A stretch of DNA of 64,000 nt from Cytobacillus sp. FSL H8-0458 (GCF_038002165.1 NZ_JBBOBR010000002.1:124001-188000); one strand, 5' to 3'; counted from the stretch's first letter, positions 8,182 to 17,137 are shown. Made by a program: numbers and translations. Notes: generated by a model not told the origin, from the letters alone.

Positions 8182-10566
8182 TTAATTGCGCAATGGTTTC
8201 CCTTTTAAAAGCATGTGCTGCATGCGCTGCTGTGATTTTGGTTCCGCAACAAGACTAAGGAATGCTTCGCGCTCCAAGTCAAGCAAATATTGCTCATCAA
8301 CTTCTGTTCCGTATGGCACTTTTCCGCCTGCAATTACATAAGCAAGCTTTTTGGCAATTTTCAAATCATGCTCTGAGATATAGCCGGAGTAAAGCATTGC
8401 CTGTGCTCCAAGCAGAAGGGTTGCATAACCTGTTTCACCGACAACAGGCACCTTTTTGCGGACAGGGGGCTTATAGCCTTTCTCATGCAGCGCAAGGACA
8501 GCCTGCTTTGCATCATAAAGGAGATGATCCCCATTTACACTGATGCCATCTGCCAGGTTCAGGAAGTTATTGTCTCTTGCTTCCTCGCCGGATGTTGAAA
8601 CTTTTGCCATTGCAATCGATTCAAACACTTTATTCGCAATCTTTTGAAGGTCAAATTCCACACCATTTGGCATGCTTTCAAGATGCTTCATATAAAGCTC
8701 CTTGTTTCCGCTTCCTCCCGGGATCAGTCCGACACCCACTTCAACGAGTCCCATATATGTTTCACTTGATGCCTGAATATGTGCAGCAGGCAGACATACC
8801 TCTGCCCCGCCGCCAAGCGTCATGCCAAACGGAGCAGCAACAACCGGCTTGGCGCTGTACTTAATTTTCATCATGGCATTCTGGAAGTGGCGGACTACCA
8901 TATCCAGTTCATAAATATTGTCATCCTGGGCTTCCATGAGAATCATCCCGAGGTTGGCACCTACACAGAAGTTTTTACCCTGATTCCCAATTACAAGACC
9001 TTTGTAGTTCTTCTCCACTTCATCTACCGCAAAGTTGATCATCTGGATAATATCCAATCCAATGGCATTGCTTTGCGAATGGAACTCCAGCAATGCAACC
9101 CCATCACCTAAATCAACAAGGCTTGCACCGGTATTCTTTTTAATAACACCATTTTGCTTCTTAAGCTGTTTTAAATTAAGTACTTTAGGGTTTTCCTCGA
9201 TTAATCTGTACTCGCCATTATGATAAAAATATTTCTGGCCCTCTTCTTCTTTGTAGAAGGAATTAATGCCTTTTTCCAGCATCTCTTTTACCCATGCTGG
9301 CACTTCTTCGCCTGCTTCCTCCATTTTTAGAACCGATTTCTCTACTCCAATGGCATCCCAAGTTTCAAATGGGCCCAGTTCCCATCCAAAGCCCCATTTC
9401 ATAGCACGGTCTATCGCTGTTACATCATCAGCTATTTCGCCGTGAAGCTGTGCTGAATAGAGAAGGGCCGGACTGAGAATGTTCCACAATAATTGGCCAG
9501 AACGGTCATCTGAATATACAAGCGCTTTCAATTTTCCTGCAGTGCCTTTTGCCTGTTTGGCCAGTTCAGTCGAAGCTGTCTTAAGCTTTTGGCGCGGGCC
9601 ATATTCCAGAGTTTCCGGATTCAGCTCCAGAATCTCTTTGCCCTTTTTCAGGAAAAATCCTTGCCCTGTTTTGCTTCCAAGCCAGCCTTTTTCCTGCATC
9701 ACTTTCATGAAGTCAGGAACTTCAAAAACAGCCTTTTCTTTCCCATCCACCTGGTCATAAACATTGTTTGCCACGTGTATAAATGTATCAAGCCCTACTA
9801 CATCAAGTGTTCGGAAAGTAGCACTTTTCGGCCGTCCAATCAGCGACCCTGTTATGGAATCTACCTCGCCGACACTGTATCCGCCCTTGAGCATCTCCTG
9901 CACTGTAACCAGCAAGCCATACGTGCCGATTCGGTTGGCGATAAAGTTCGGTGTATCTTTTGCTTCAACTACTCCTTTTCCCAGTACATCTTCGCCAAAT
10001 TGCTTCATAAATGACAGCACTGCAGAAGAAGTTTTTTTAGTAGGAATAACTTCAAGCAGCTTTAAGTAGCGGGGAGGATTAAAGAAATGTGTTCCAAGGA
10101 AGTGTTTTTGAAAATCTTCCGAGCGCCCTTCTGACATTGCTTCAACAGATATCCCGGACGTATTGGAGCTGATAATGCTCCCTGGCTTACGGTGCTGGTC
10201 TACTTTTTCAAAGACCTGCTTTTTTATGCTGAGGTTTTCCACAACAACTTCAATAATCCAATCGACATCTTTCAGACGCTCCATGTCATCTTCAAAGTTT
10301 CCTGCCTCAATCAAACCTATATTTTTTTTAGAAGTTAATGGAGCGGGCTTTTGTTTTAAAAGCTTTTGGCGGTTTCCTTCACTGATTCGATTGCGGACTG
10401 CTTTATTTTCAAGAGTAAGCCCCTTTGCCTTTTCGGCATCCGTTAATTCGCGAGGCGGGATATCGAGTAAAAGTGTTGGAATTCCGATATTGGCCAGATG
10501 GGCTGCGATCCCCGAACCCATGACTCCGGAGCCTAAAACTGCCGCCTTTTTTATTTGTTGGATCAA
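8182..10566 (-). CDS. fadN: Bifunctional 3-hydroxyacyl-CoA dehydrogenase / enoyl-CoA hydratase FadN
   Basis: A 794-residue multifunctional beta-oxidation enzyme. The N-terminal Rossmann domain starts AAVLGSGVMGSGIAAHLANIG and binds NAD for the 3-hydroxyacyl-CoA dehydrogenase step. The 3HCDH C-domain follows (GTHFFNPPRYLKLLEVIP). The C-terminal third is a crotonase-fold hydratase with the oxyanion-hole regions QSNAIG and PFGMTLGGGAEVCL. TTG at 10566 is chosen because AAGGGGG stands about 8 nt upstream; the longer ATG reading would begin inside the FadR operator. It is the first gene of the fad operon. Confidence 0.93.
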   Translation of the reverse strand: MIQQIKKAAVLGSGVMGSGIAAHLANIGIPTLLLDIPPRELTDAEKAKGLTLENKAVRNRISEGNRQKLLKQKPAPLTSKKNIGLIEAGNFEDDMERLKDVDWIIEVVVENLSIKKQVFEKVDQHRKPGSIISSNTSGISVEAMSEGRSEDFQKHFLGTHFFNPPRYLKLLEVIPTKKTSSAVLSFMKQFGEDVLGKGVVEAKDTPNFIANRIGTYGLLVTVQEMLKGGYSVGEVDSITGSLIGRPKSATFRTLDVVGLDTFIHVANNVYDQVDGKEKAVFEVPDFMKVMQEKGWLGSKTGQGFFLKKGKEILELNPETLEYGPRQKLKTASTELAKQAKGTAGKLKALVYSDDRSGQLLWNILSPALLYSAQLHGEIADDVTAIDRAMKWGFGWELGPFETWDAIGVEKSVLKMEEAGEEVPAWVKEMLEKGINSFYKEEEGQKYFYHNGEYRLIEENPKVLNLKQLKKQNGVIKKNTGASLVDLGDGVALLEFHSQSNAIGLDIIQMINFAVDEVEKNYKGLVIGNQGKNFCVGANLGMILMEAQDDNIYELDMVVRHFQNAMMKIKYSAKPVVAAPFGMTLGGGAEVCLPAAHIQASSETYMGLVEVGVGLIPGGSGNKELYMKHLESMPNGVEFDLQKIANKVFESIAMAKVSTSGEEARDNNFLNLADGISVNGDHLLYDAKQAVLALHEKGYKPPVRKKVPVVGETGYATLLLGAQAMLYSGYISEHDLKIAKKLAYVIAGGKVPYGTEVDEQYLLDLEREAFLSLVAEPKSQQRMQHMLLKGKPLRN

Positions 10567-10590
10567 CTTTATTTCCCCCTTTTTCTTTTT

Positions 10591-10608
10591 TGAATGAATA
10601 CTCATTCA
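10591..10608 (-). promoter_or_regulatory. FadR operator upstream of fadN
   Basis: TGAATGAATACTCATTCA is a perfect palindrome (TGAATGA-N4-TCATTCA) that matches the known Bacillus FadR (YsiA) operator. It lies 25 bp upstream of the fadN start. FadR represses fad genes until long-chain acyl-CoA binds it. A further half-site-like ACTCATTCAG lies near 10638-10648, and a TATAAT-like hexamer near 10655-10665 could be the promoter -10. Confidence 0.92.
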
Positions 10609-10825
10609 TTTTATTTTCAAAAAAAATATGCATCTCTTCTGAATGAGTTCTGTTAATTATAACTATAAAATATTTGCAAAATTTACGCAATGATTTTAAG
10701 CGGAAATTTAAAAATGTTTTGAAATTTTATAATGCCTCAGCTGTAATTTTTTTGTGCAATTTGTAATAAGTGTTTTGGACACTCTAAAAAGGAAACACTT
10801 TTAATTCGTGACGGAGGTGATAGAA

Positions 10826-10957
10826 ATGGGAAAGATGAAAAAAGATCCTTCTAAAGCAGGAGTCAGTGCTGCAAGTGTCCAGGGAGATGCGGGCCCAACT
10901 GTTGAAAGGGAAGGACCTAAGAAAAGAAATAGCCAAAATAATCAATATAAGCGATGA
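10826..10957 (+). CDS. yuzL: YuzL-like small protein
   Basis: A 43-residue, very hydrophilic, basic protein starting MGKMKKDPSKAGVSAASVQG and ending QNNQYKR. It resembles the YuzL family of small, presumably spore-associated proteins of Bacillus. ATG follows a textbook ACGGAGGTGAT ribosome site. It is transcribed divergently from the fad operon, as in the yus region of B. subtilis. It precedes two coat-like genes, and the 15-base stretch AAGGAAACACTTTTA before it also occurs before another tiny gene at 29012. No biochemical role is known. Confidence 0.72.
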   Translation: MGKMKKDPSKAGVSAASVQGDAGPTVEREGPKKRNSQNNQYKR

Positions 10958-11108
10958 GCCGTTTTTTGAAAATAGGCTGCCTCTGGTCTTTTTATAGTTT
11001 GCATTATGCATATAGGTAAATCATCTTCAGCAGAATAGCAAACATTTTTCAGAGGCAAGATATCTTCGAAAGGAATTTATAGCGCTATTAGAATTGGAGG
11101 GACAATTT

Positions 11109-11381
11109 ATGCAACAGCAAAATATGAACATGCAGAATCAGCAGGGCGTTATGCAGCAGCCTCCTGCTGTCATTTCCACTAAAGATGCCCTTTATTTAAC
11201 AGATATGCTTTCCTGGAACCTTCTTGCCTGTAAAAAAGCGCATTTTTACGCTCAGCAATGCCAGGACCAGGAGCTAAAAACACATTTCGAGCAATGCGGC
11301 CAAATGCATCAGCGCCACTACGAACAGCTGCTTGTTCATTTAAACCAGCAAAGTCAGCAAAACTTTATGGGAATGCAATAG
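11109..11381 (+). CDS. CotF-like spore coat protein
   Basis: A 90-residue Gln/Met-rich protein with an N-terminal low-complexity tail (MQQQNMNMQNQQGVMQQPP) followed by a helical hairpin beginning STKDALYLTDMLSWNLLACKKAH. This is the pattern of the CotF/YusN-type coat protein family, a ferritin-like four-helix half. ATG 11109 has GGAGGG at 7-nt spacing, unlike the earlier in-frame ATG at 11094. It is probably cotranscribed with the CotF-like gene 15 bp downstream and expressed late in the mother cell; the latter is inference from the family. Confidence 0.75.
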   Translation: MQQQNMNMQNQQGVMQQPPAVISTKDALYLTDMLSWNLLACKKAHFYAQQCQDQELKTHFEQCGQMHQRHYEQLLVHLNQQSQQNFMGMQ

Positions 11382-11396
11382 GAAGGAGCCTTGAAA

Positions 11397-11744
11397 ATGA
11401 ACCAGAACCAGAATCCCAATACGATTCAAAATCCCGAAACACAGGTGAATAAGACACCGCAAATGAATGAGCGGGATTTTACAAATGATATTCTGTCTAC
11501 TGAAAAGTATATGACAGATGCCTATTCGGTTGCCTTAAATGAGGCAAGCCACCAGAGCCTGTATCAGGATATTCTTGCAGCATTCAATGAAACACAAAAC
11601 CAGCAGAGGGAATTTTATAACTTAATGTTCAGAAAAGGCTGGTATAAGGTTGAAGCTGCAGATCAGCAAAAGCTCCAGCAATCCTATCAGCAGTTTCAAG
11701 GCTATACTAATCAATTGCCTTATGGCAATGGCCAGATGCAATAG
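11397..11744 (+). CDS. CotF-like spore coat protein, second copy
   Basis: A 115-residue protein with a Gln/Asn-rich N-terminus (MNQNQNPNTIQNPETQ) and a CotF-type helical domain ERDFTNDILSTEKYMTDAYSVALNEASHQ, closing with a Gln-rich tail. ATG 11397 lies 8 nt after GGAAGGAG; an upstream TTG at 11391 is too close. It follows its paralogue by 15 bp and is closed by the terminator at 11788-11813. The two Gln-rich paralogues in tandem resemble the YusN-type coat genes located near fadN in B. subtilis. Confidence 0.78.
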   Translation: MNQNQNPNTIQNPETQVNKTPQMNERDFTNDILSTEKYMTDAYSVALNEASHQSLYQDILAAFNETQNQQREFYNLMFRKGWYKVEAADQQKLQQSYQQFQGYTNQLPYGNGQMQ

Positions 11745-11787
11745 GAAAAGCAGCCTTAATACTGCCTGCAAACAATATGCTAAAAAC

Positions 11788-11813
11788 AACCGCTGCTTTT
11801 GAAGGCAGCGGTT
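11788..11813. terminator. Bidirectional terminator between coat genes and iron operon
   Basis: A 9-bp perfect stem AACCGCTGC / GCAGCGGTT with T-rich flank on the plus side (TTATT) and a T-run on the minus side (TTTTTAGC). It separates two convergent units. Confidence 0.82.
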
Positions 11814-11833
11814 TTATTAAATACAAAATAGCT

Positions 11834-12082
11834 TTACTTTTTTTTGCTTCTCATCTCTTCATTCAATGTTTTAATTTCAGCTATCAGTGTTTTCATTTCC
11901 TCTTTTGCATCAGGATATGTTTCATTCCAGTGCTTGGCTAAAGGAGGCATGGATTTCGCAATAAAAGAGTACAGTGCCCAAGCTTCAACCTTTTCTATTA
12001 ACTCCGGAGAGGCCTCACCGATTAGGAGTTCGGTATATTTTTCAAGCAGGCCATCCAGCTGTTCCTTCAAATGATCATTCAT
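11834..12082 (-). CDS. YusU-like protein (DUF2573)
   Basis: An 82-residue, highly charged helical protein (MNDHLKEQLDGLLEKYTELL..., ending EEMRSKKK). It resembles YusU/DUF2573, which in B. subtilis neighbours the siderophore ATPase yusV. ATG overlaps the stop of the FhuF-like gene by 8 nt, with GGAGG 7 nt upstream, so the two are translationally coupled. It is the last gene of the iron operon. Its function is unknown; it may be a small accessory of siderophore uptake by context only. Confidence 0.68.
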   Translation of the reverse strand: MNDHLKEQLDGLLEKYTELLIGEASPELIEKVEAWALYSFIAKSMPPLAKHWNETYPDAKEEMKTLIAEIKTLNEEMRSKKK

Positions 12083-12842
12083 CAGGATTCCTCCTCTTAC
12101 TATTGCAGGAATGTGGACAAGTCCCGCATCTTTTACCGCTGCTGGTCAAGTAGGAATAGCAGCATGTTTTCCTGGGCCTTACTGCTGTGCCGGTGTTTTC
12201 AATCACTATTTTTCTGCTGTCAAATTTCTTTATGGGATTCGTATTTTCACAGCCGAATAAATTGCCTGGAGCCTCCTCCAGGATAAACCTATAATCTTCA
12301 GCTGCCCTTTCCGAATGTGTTTCCAAGGGTAAAATTTTTTCGTAAAGCCAGAACAGATAAACCGCAATATTCTCCCAAAGAATTAGTTTTGATACTTTAG
12401 CTTCACCTGCTATTCTATTGATCAGCGGAATGATATGGCCATTAAAAAGAGTGCGCACGGCATCCTCTCTCCATTGTTCCCTCTCCGTACCAGCACCATG
12501 GCCCTGAAGGCAGGTAAAGTGAAATCCCGGAAGCCACAGACCGTCTCTTTCCTGGCTGACAAATGTTATATTTTCATGCCTGATATCCAATTTTACGTTC
12601 CATGTCGTCATGCAATACAAATAAATGACAGGCAGAAAGGCATACCTTTTTATTAAAATAGAAGCTGCCGTTTTGTTATCAGGTGCTCCTAAATGGTTTT
12701 TCACTTCTTCCAGATATGCACCCGTTTGAATCGGGTCCAGCAAATTTTCCACTTTAATGGTTAAAGGAGAGCTTTTCCCTGAAACCCGGGCAAGTCTGAA
12801 CTGCCCGAGAGCTTCTGCCTGTTCTCCTGTTAATTTAATCAT
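12075..12842 (-). CDS. FhuF-like siderophore-iron reductase
   Basis: A 255-residue protein whose C-terminus (TCCYSYLTSSGKRCGTC) has the CC-x10-C-x2-C spacing of FhuF-type [2Fe-2S] ferric-siderophore reductases. The body (FHFTCLQGHGAG, KLILWENIAVYLFWLYE) fits the same family. It would release iron from imported ferri-siderophore in the cytoplasm. ATG 12842 overlaps the ATPase stop in an ATGA junction, giving coupled translation; longer readings would run 31 codons into the ATPase gene without a ribosome site. Confidence 0.8.
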   Translation of the reverse strand: MIKLTGEQAEALGQFRLARVSGKSSPLTIKVENLLDPIQTGAYLEEVKNHLGAPDNKTAASILIKRYAFLPVIYLYCMTTWNVKLDIRHENITFVSQERDGLWLPGFHFTCLQGHGAGTEREQWREDAVRTLFNGHIIPLINRIAGEAKVSKLILWENIAVYLFWLYEKILPLETHSERAAEDYRFILEEAPGNLFGCENTNPIKKFDSRKIVIENTGTAVRPRKTCCYSYLTSSGKRCGTCPHSCNSKRRNPDE

Positions 12843-13663
12843 CCTTGAAGTCCTTGACCCTTTAAAATACATCGCCCTTTTCCATATGGGATGCAAAGCG
12901 GTGTGCCGAATAACGGGTCTATCGTCACTTCGCATTCCATGCCAAAAACGTTTTTAACCAATCCGCAATTAATGACATGTTCCGGTTTGCCCTGAGCAAA
13001 AACCTTTTGATTTTTTATCGCGACAATATTATGAGCATAGCGGCAGGCCAAATTCAGATCATGAAGCACCATGACGATGGTACGCTTTTCCTTTTCATTC
13101 AACTCGAATAATAAATCAAGGATTTCAATTTGATGTGTCATATCCAAATAGGTTGTTGGCTCATCCAGCAGAATGGTATCTGTATCCTGTGCCAGAGTCA
13201 TGGCAATCCAGGCCCTCTGACGCTGCCCCCCTGATAGGGAATCCACTGTCCGGTCTTTCAATTCTTCCATTCCTGTTGCCTTTAATGCATTTCTGACTTT
13301 TAATTCGTCTTCAGTAGACCATTGCTTCAGCCATGTTTGATAAGGGTATCTTCCCTGTTTGACAAGCTGAAGCACTGTGAGCCCTTCCGGAGCTGAAGGA
13401 GATTGAGGCAGAATCGCCATCTTTCTGGCCACATCTTTCGTGGAAAGTTTGGCTATAGCCTCACCTTCCAATAATACTGCACCAGATTTCGGCTTTAGCA
13501 GCCTGGCAATAGACCTTAGCAATGTCGATTTCCCGCAGCCATTTCCACCAATAAATACAGTGATTTCCCCTTTAGGTATTTCCAGGTCCAATTCATTAAT
13601 AATAATGGTGTCTCCATATGACAAGGTTAAGTCTTTTGTAGCGATTGCTTGCCCTGCTGTCAT
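12839..13663 (-). CDS. Iron-siderophore ABC transporter ATP-binding protein (FecE/FhuC/YusV-like)
   Basis: A 274-residue ABC ATPase. Walker A is GGNGCGKSTLLRSIA, the signature is LSGGQRQRAWIAM, Walker B is DTILLDEPTTYLD and the H-loop lies in VMVLHDLNLACRYAHN, all typical of the FepC/FhuC iron-chelate class. It energises the two permeases encoded just upstream. The start follows GAGAGGG. It sits between the second permease (79 bp gap) and the FhuF-like gene (4-bp overlap). YusV in B. subtilis serves several siderophore permeases; whether this one does cannot be told here. Confidence 0.92.
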   Translation of the reverse strand: MTAGQAIATKDLTLSYGDTIIINELDLEIPKGEITVFIGGNGCGKSTLLRSIARLLKPKSGAVLLEGEAIAKLSTKDVARKMAILPQSPSAPEGLTVLQLVKQGRYPYQTWLKQWSTEDELKVRNALKATGMEELKDRTVDSLSGGQRQRAWIAMTLAQDTDTILLDEPTTYLDMTHQIEILDLLFELNEKEKRTIVMVLHDLNLACRYAHNIVAIKNQKVFAQGKPEHVINCGLVKNVFGMECEVTIDPLFGTPLCIPYGKGRCILKGQGLQG

Positions 13664-13742
13664 CTCTGCCCTCTCCTTTTCCTAATATATATCTATAGGC
13701 TCTCCAGTTGCCTGTATCATACGAGTTTCAAGCTTTTCCAGC

Positions 13743-14798
13743 TTATGCGTTTCTTGTCTTGAAAAGCAGGTAAATAAAGTAAGGTGCGCCGATGCTGGCT
13801 GTAAACACCCCCGCTGGGATTTCAAGCGGCGAGAACAAAGTCCTGCCTATCAGATCGGCTGCCATGACCAGGATTCCGCCAATCAGAGCAGAAGCCGGAA
13901 ACAAAGCGCCAAAAGCAGAGCCTACCATCCTTCGTGCCATATGAGGAGCCATTAAGCCAACAAAGCCTATCCCTCCGCCGAATGCGACAGCTCCGCCAAT
14001 TAATGCCGTGCTGACCATCAGCAGAAGAAACCGGTATTTCTGTACAGTGCTGCCTACGCCCATGGCAATATCATCGCCAAGTTCCTGGATATTAACATTG
14101 CGCGCCAGAACAAACGCCAGTACCAGAAACACAAGCGTCCATGGAACCAAAATTGCGACATTATCCCAATTTGAACCGTAAACTGTCCCGGTTATCCAAA
14201 TATTCGCCTGACTGGCCTGGTAAATTGGCCCAAAGACCATCATCAAAGTGGTCAGTGCCTTCATTAAGCTTGCAAGCCCAATCCCAATTAAAACAAGGCG
14301 TATTGGCGATACTCCATCCTTGTAGGCTAGAAAATAAACAAGGAAAGCCAAAATAGCAGCACCCGCAAAAGCTGCAAGAGGCATCCAATTAATACTTACA
14401 GTTAATGCATTGTTTTTATCACTAAAGAAAGCAAGAAAACCTACAACTGCTACAGATGCTCCCCCTGTAATCCCGATAATATCAGGAGATGCAAGCGGAT
14501 TTCTTATAATACCCTGCAGGATTCCCCCCGCAGCAGCAAGCGCCATTCCCACCATTAAGGCAACGATGATTCTTGGAAGCCTGAATGACTGAATGATCAG
14601 CCTGTCCATATCTGACCCACCGCCAAAGAATACCTGCACTACCTTCAGAGGGCTGATTTTCATTTCACCCGTGCCGGTGCTGATCACGAATACTCCAGCA
14701 GCAGCTGCTGCCAATAATAAAAAAGTGTTAAGTGCTTTCCGGTTTACTAAAAAAGATATCTTATCGCCAAAAAGGCGCAGATTATAATATTTTTTCAT
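13743..14798 (-). CDS. Iron-siderophore ABC transporter permease (FecCD family), second subunit
   Basis: A 351-residue FecCD-family permease with about 9-10 membrane segments. Conserved stretches include RLPRIIVALMVGMALAAAGG near the N-terminal third and GFVGLMAPHMARRMVG, the cytoplasmic coupling loop that meets the ATPase. It forms a heterodimer with the permease encoded upstream. Its ATG shares one base with the preceding stop (TAATG), so translation is coupled. FeuC/YfhA-like by position. Confidence 0.9.
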   Translation of the reverse strand: MKKYYNLRLFGDKISFLVNRKALNTFLLLAAAAAGVFVISTGTGEMKISPLKVVQVFFGGGSDMDRLIIQSFRLPRIIVALMVGMALAAAGGILQGIIRNPLASPDIIGITGGASVAVVGFLAFFSDKNNALTVSINWMPLAAFAGAAILAFLVYFLAYKDGVSPIRLVLIGIGLASLMKALTTLMMVFGPIYQASQANIWITGTVYGSNWDNVAILVPWTLVFLVLAFVLARNVNIQELGDDIAMGVGSTVQKYRFLLLMVSTALIGGAVAFGGGIGFVGLMAPHMARRMVGSAFGALFPASALIGGILVMAADLIGRTLFSPLEIPAGVFTASIGAPYFIYLLFKTRNA

Positions 14799-15799
14799 TA
14801 TTTATTGAACCTCCTTCTGGCAATATACACAAAGAAAGGAGTTCCAATGACGGCGGTCATGACGCCGACAGGTACTTCCTGCGGCATGATGATGTACCTG
14901 GATGCTATGTCTGCAATCAGAAGGAGCATCCCGCCGAGAAGTCCCGCATAAGGAATAACCCAGCGGTGATCAATGCCAACGACAGCCCGGGTCAAATGTG
15001 GAATGACAATGCCGAGGAAGCCAATGGGACCTGCGACAGCTACCGCTCCTCCTGACAGAAGAACAATAACAATGCCTGCACCCAGTTTAAGCAATCCTGT
15101 TTTCAAGCCCAGCCCCTTCGCTACGTCCTCACCCATTGACAGGACGTTCAATTTTCCGGCAATGATGAGTGAAAAAATCCAGCCGGCCAGTAAATACGGG
15201 AATACAGCTGCAAGGGTTTCAAGCTTCCTTCCGGATACAGATCCCGCCAGCCAAAACAGCACCTGTTCCAGGGCAGTCTCATTAATGACGAGAAAGCCTT
15301 GTGTCATCGAAGCAAACATGGCACTCATCGCTGCACCGGCAAGGGTTAATTTCATCGGTGTCAGCCCTTCCCTGCCGATAGAGCCGATAATATATACAAA
15401 TATAAATGAAACAGCTGCTCCCAGAAATGATACCCATGTAAAGACCTGCAGATTACTGATGGAAAATAGCGTTACTGTAATGACAACTGCAAATCCGGCA
15501 CCTGCGTTAATTCCGAAGATCTCAGGAGCAGCAAGAGGATTCTTAGTTAATGACTGGAGCAGGACACCCGCAATCGCTAAGCTTGCCCCTACCGCCGCTG
15601 CAATCAATGCTCTCGGCAGACGGACAGATTGAATAATTATGTGTTCATTCGTTCCATCGAAGTTTGTAAATGCATCAATTGCCATTTTCCAGGTGGTGTC
15701 GGTATATCCGTATACAATACTGAAAGACATTAATACTAATAATAGGAGAGCAGCTGCAAATAGCCCAGCCCATCTCAGAGAATTTGTTTTTAATAGCAT
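14798..15799 (-). CDS. Iron-siderophore ABC transporter permease (FecCD family), first subunit
   Basis: A 333-residue FecCD-family permease. It contains RLPRALIAAAVGASLAIAGV, NPLAAPEIFGINAGAG and the coupling loop GFLGIVIPHLTRAVVG. It is the first gene of the five-gene minus-strand operon, starting behind AAGAAGGG. Two Fur boxes lie at and upstream of its -35 region, so iron repression is expected. The divergent partner is the substrate-binding lipoprotein at 16025; together with the ATPase they make a complete importer of the FeuABC/YfiYZ-YfhA type. Confidence 0.9.
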   Translation of the reverse strand: MLLKTNSLRWAGLFAAALLLLVLMSFSIVYGYTDTTWKMAIDAFTNFDGTNEHIIIQSVRLPRALIAAAVGASLAIAGVLLQSLTKNPLAAPEIFGINAGAGFAVVITVTLFSISNLQVFTWVSFLGAAVSFIFVYIIGSIGREGLTPMKLTLAGAAMSAMFASMTQGFLVINETALEQVLFWLAGSVSGRKLETLAAVFPYLLAGWIFSLIIAGKLNVLSMGEDVAKGLGLKTGLLKLGAGIVIVLLSGGAVAVAGPIGFLGIVIPHLTRAVVGIDHRWVIPYAGLLGGMLLLIADIASRYIIMPQEVPVGVMTAVIGTPFFVYIARRRFNK

Positions 15800-15846
15800 A
15801 GCGAGACCCTTCTTGCATCTATTTAATAAGGTATAGTTACATTTTC

Positions 15847-15932
15847 AGTCTATTGTACAGAGGAATAGCTGTCAATGAGTTTGAAAATCATTTTCAATGA
15901 TCATTAAATAAATTAAATGAAAATGATTTTCA
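15847..15932 (-). promoter_or_regulatory. Fur-controlled promoter of the permease operon
   Basis: On the minus strand TTGACA (15870-15875) is separated by 17 bp from TAGACT (15847-15852). Two perfect 7-1-7 Fur boxes lie upstream: TGAAAATCATTTTCA at 15882-15896 and TGAAAATGATTTTCA at 15918-15932. The first abuts the -35. Binding of Fe-loaded Fur there would block polymerase. Confidence 0.9.
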
Positions 15933-15940
15933 ATTACCTA

Positions 15941-15996
15941 TTGACAATGTAAAGCGTTCACATTAGTATAATAGTATCAAATGAAAATGATTATCA
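15941..15996 (+). promoter_or_regulatory. Fur-controlled promoter of the siderophore-binding protein gene
   Basis: On the plus strand TTGACA (15941-15946) is followed by TAGTAT at 17 bp spacing (15964) or a better TATAAT at 20 bp (15967-15972). A third Fur box, TGAAAATGATTATCA, sits at 15982-15996 just downstream of the -10, where Fur would block initiation. The box at 15918-15932 lies immediately upstream and may act on both promoters. Confidence 0.88.
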
Positions 15997-16024
15997 TTAA
16001 CAACGCAAAATGGAGGAATACATA

Positions 16025-16993
16025 ATGAAAATCAAGTCTTTACTTGCCATTCTTTCAGTTTTCACAATCTTGTTCCTGGCAGCCTGCGGGAATAGCAGAG
16101 AACAGGATGATAAAGCCGATAAGGAAAAAGAAGGTACTAAAACAGAAGATACAAGCTATACAGTTGAGCATGCAATGGGCACAACTAAGCTTGATAAAGC
16201 ACCTGAAAAAGTAGTCATTTTGACAAACGAAGGTACTGAGGCATTACTTTCCATGGGTGTTACTCCAGTTGGTGCCGTCCAGTCCTGGACTGGCGATCCG
16301 TGGTATGAGCATATCGCTGATGATATGAAAGATGTTCAGGTTGTTGGTACAGAAAGTGAAGTCAATGTAGAAGCAATCGCAGCGCTGCAGCCGGACCTTA
16401 TTATCGGCAACAAAATGCGTCAGGAAAAAATCTATGATCAGTTAAATGACATTGCTCCTACTGTCTTTGCTGAAACATTGCGCGGAGACTGGAAGGAAAA
16501 TTTTGAGCTTTACGCAAAAGCAGTAAATAAAGAAGAAGAAGGCAAAAAGGTCCTTGCTGATTATGACAGCCGCATCGAAGAAATTAAAACTAGCCTTGGC
16601 GATAAATTAGACCAGGAAGTATCCATTGTCCGCTTCATGGCCGGCGACGTCCGCATCTACCATAAAGACTCCTTCTCAGGCGTCATCCTTGATCAAATCG
16701 GGCTTGCGCGTCCGGAAAGCCAGAATGTTGATGACTTCGCTGAAAAGAATGCTACGAAGGAGCGCATTCCTGCCATGGATGGTGATGTATTATTCTACTT
16801 CACATATGAAACAGGCGATGGCGAAGCAAACAAGCTAGCTAAAGAATGGATTGAAGATCCATTATTCAAAAACCTTAAAGCAGCTCAGGAAGGCAATGTT
16901 CATGAAGTCAGTGACACCATCTGGAATACTGCCGGAGGCGTTATTGCTGCTAACCTGCTATTGGATGACATTGAGAAATACCTTGTGAAGTAA
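16025..16993 (+). CDS. Iron-siderophore ABC transporter substrate-binding lipoprotein
   Basis: A 322-residue periplasmic-binding-fold protein of the FepB/FhuD class. Residues 1-21 form a lipoprotein signal with lipobox LAAC (FLAACGNSREQ), after which the acylated cysteine begins a charged linker. The mature part carries APEKVVILTNEGTEALLSMGVTPVG, characteristic of the family. It would capture ferri-siderophore outside the membrane and hand it to the divergently encoded permeases. ATG 16025 follows GGAGG by 8 nt. Sequence style resembles YfiY/YxeB; the exact siderophore is not predictable. Confidence 0.92.
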   Translation: MKIKSLLAILSVFTILFLAACGNSREQDDKADKEKEGTKTEDTSYTVEHAMGTTKLDKAPEKVVILTNEGTEALLSMGVTPVGAVQSWTGDPWYEHIADDMKDVQVVGTESEVNVEAIAALQPDLIIGNKMRQEKIYDQLNDIAPTVFAETLRGDWKENFELYAKAVNKEEEGKKVLADYDSRIEEIKTSLGDKLDQEVSIVRFMAGDVRIYHKDSFSGVILDQIGLARPESQNVDDFAEKNATKERIPAMDGDVLFYFTYETGDGEANKLAKEWIEDPLFKNLKAAQEGNVHEVSDTIWNTAGGVIAANLLLDDIEKYLVK

Positions 16994-17110
16994 TGCAAAA
17001 CTTGTGATTGCGCTCCCATAATACCCCCTCTTTTATGAGAGCTCAAATATATATTAAAATCAGCGCCTGCCCAACTGACTCGAGTGGCCAGGCGCTGCAG
17101 CTTAACAGAA

Positions 17111-17137
17111 AAGGAACCTTACCCAGGTTCCTTTTTT
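17111..17137 (+). terminator. Terminator after the siderophore-binding gene
   Basis: A stem AAGGAACC / GGTTCCTT with a 7-nt loop and a TTTTTT tail. A preceding hairpin (AGCGCCTG / CAGGCGCT, about 17061-17098) lies between the gene and this terminator. Confidence 0.85.

Noticed and set aside
8500-9000. Several 70-140 codon ORFs opposite fadN, fadE, eno, rnr and gpmI
   Set aside because: Frame shadows of strongly coding sequence without ribosome sites or recognisable motifs.
10567-10605. Upstream ATG for fadN at 10605
   Set aside because: It lies inside the FadR operator and lacks a ribosome site; TTG 10566 is preceded by AAGGGGG.
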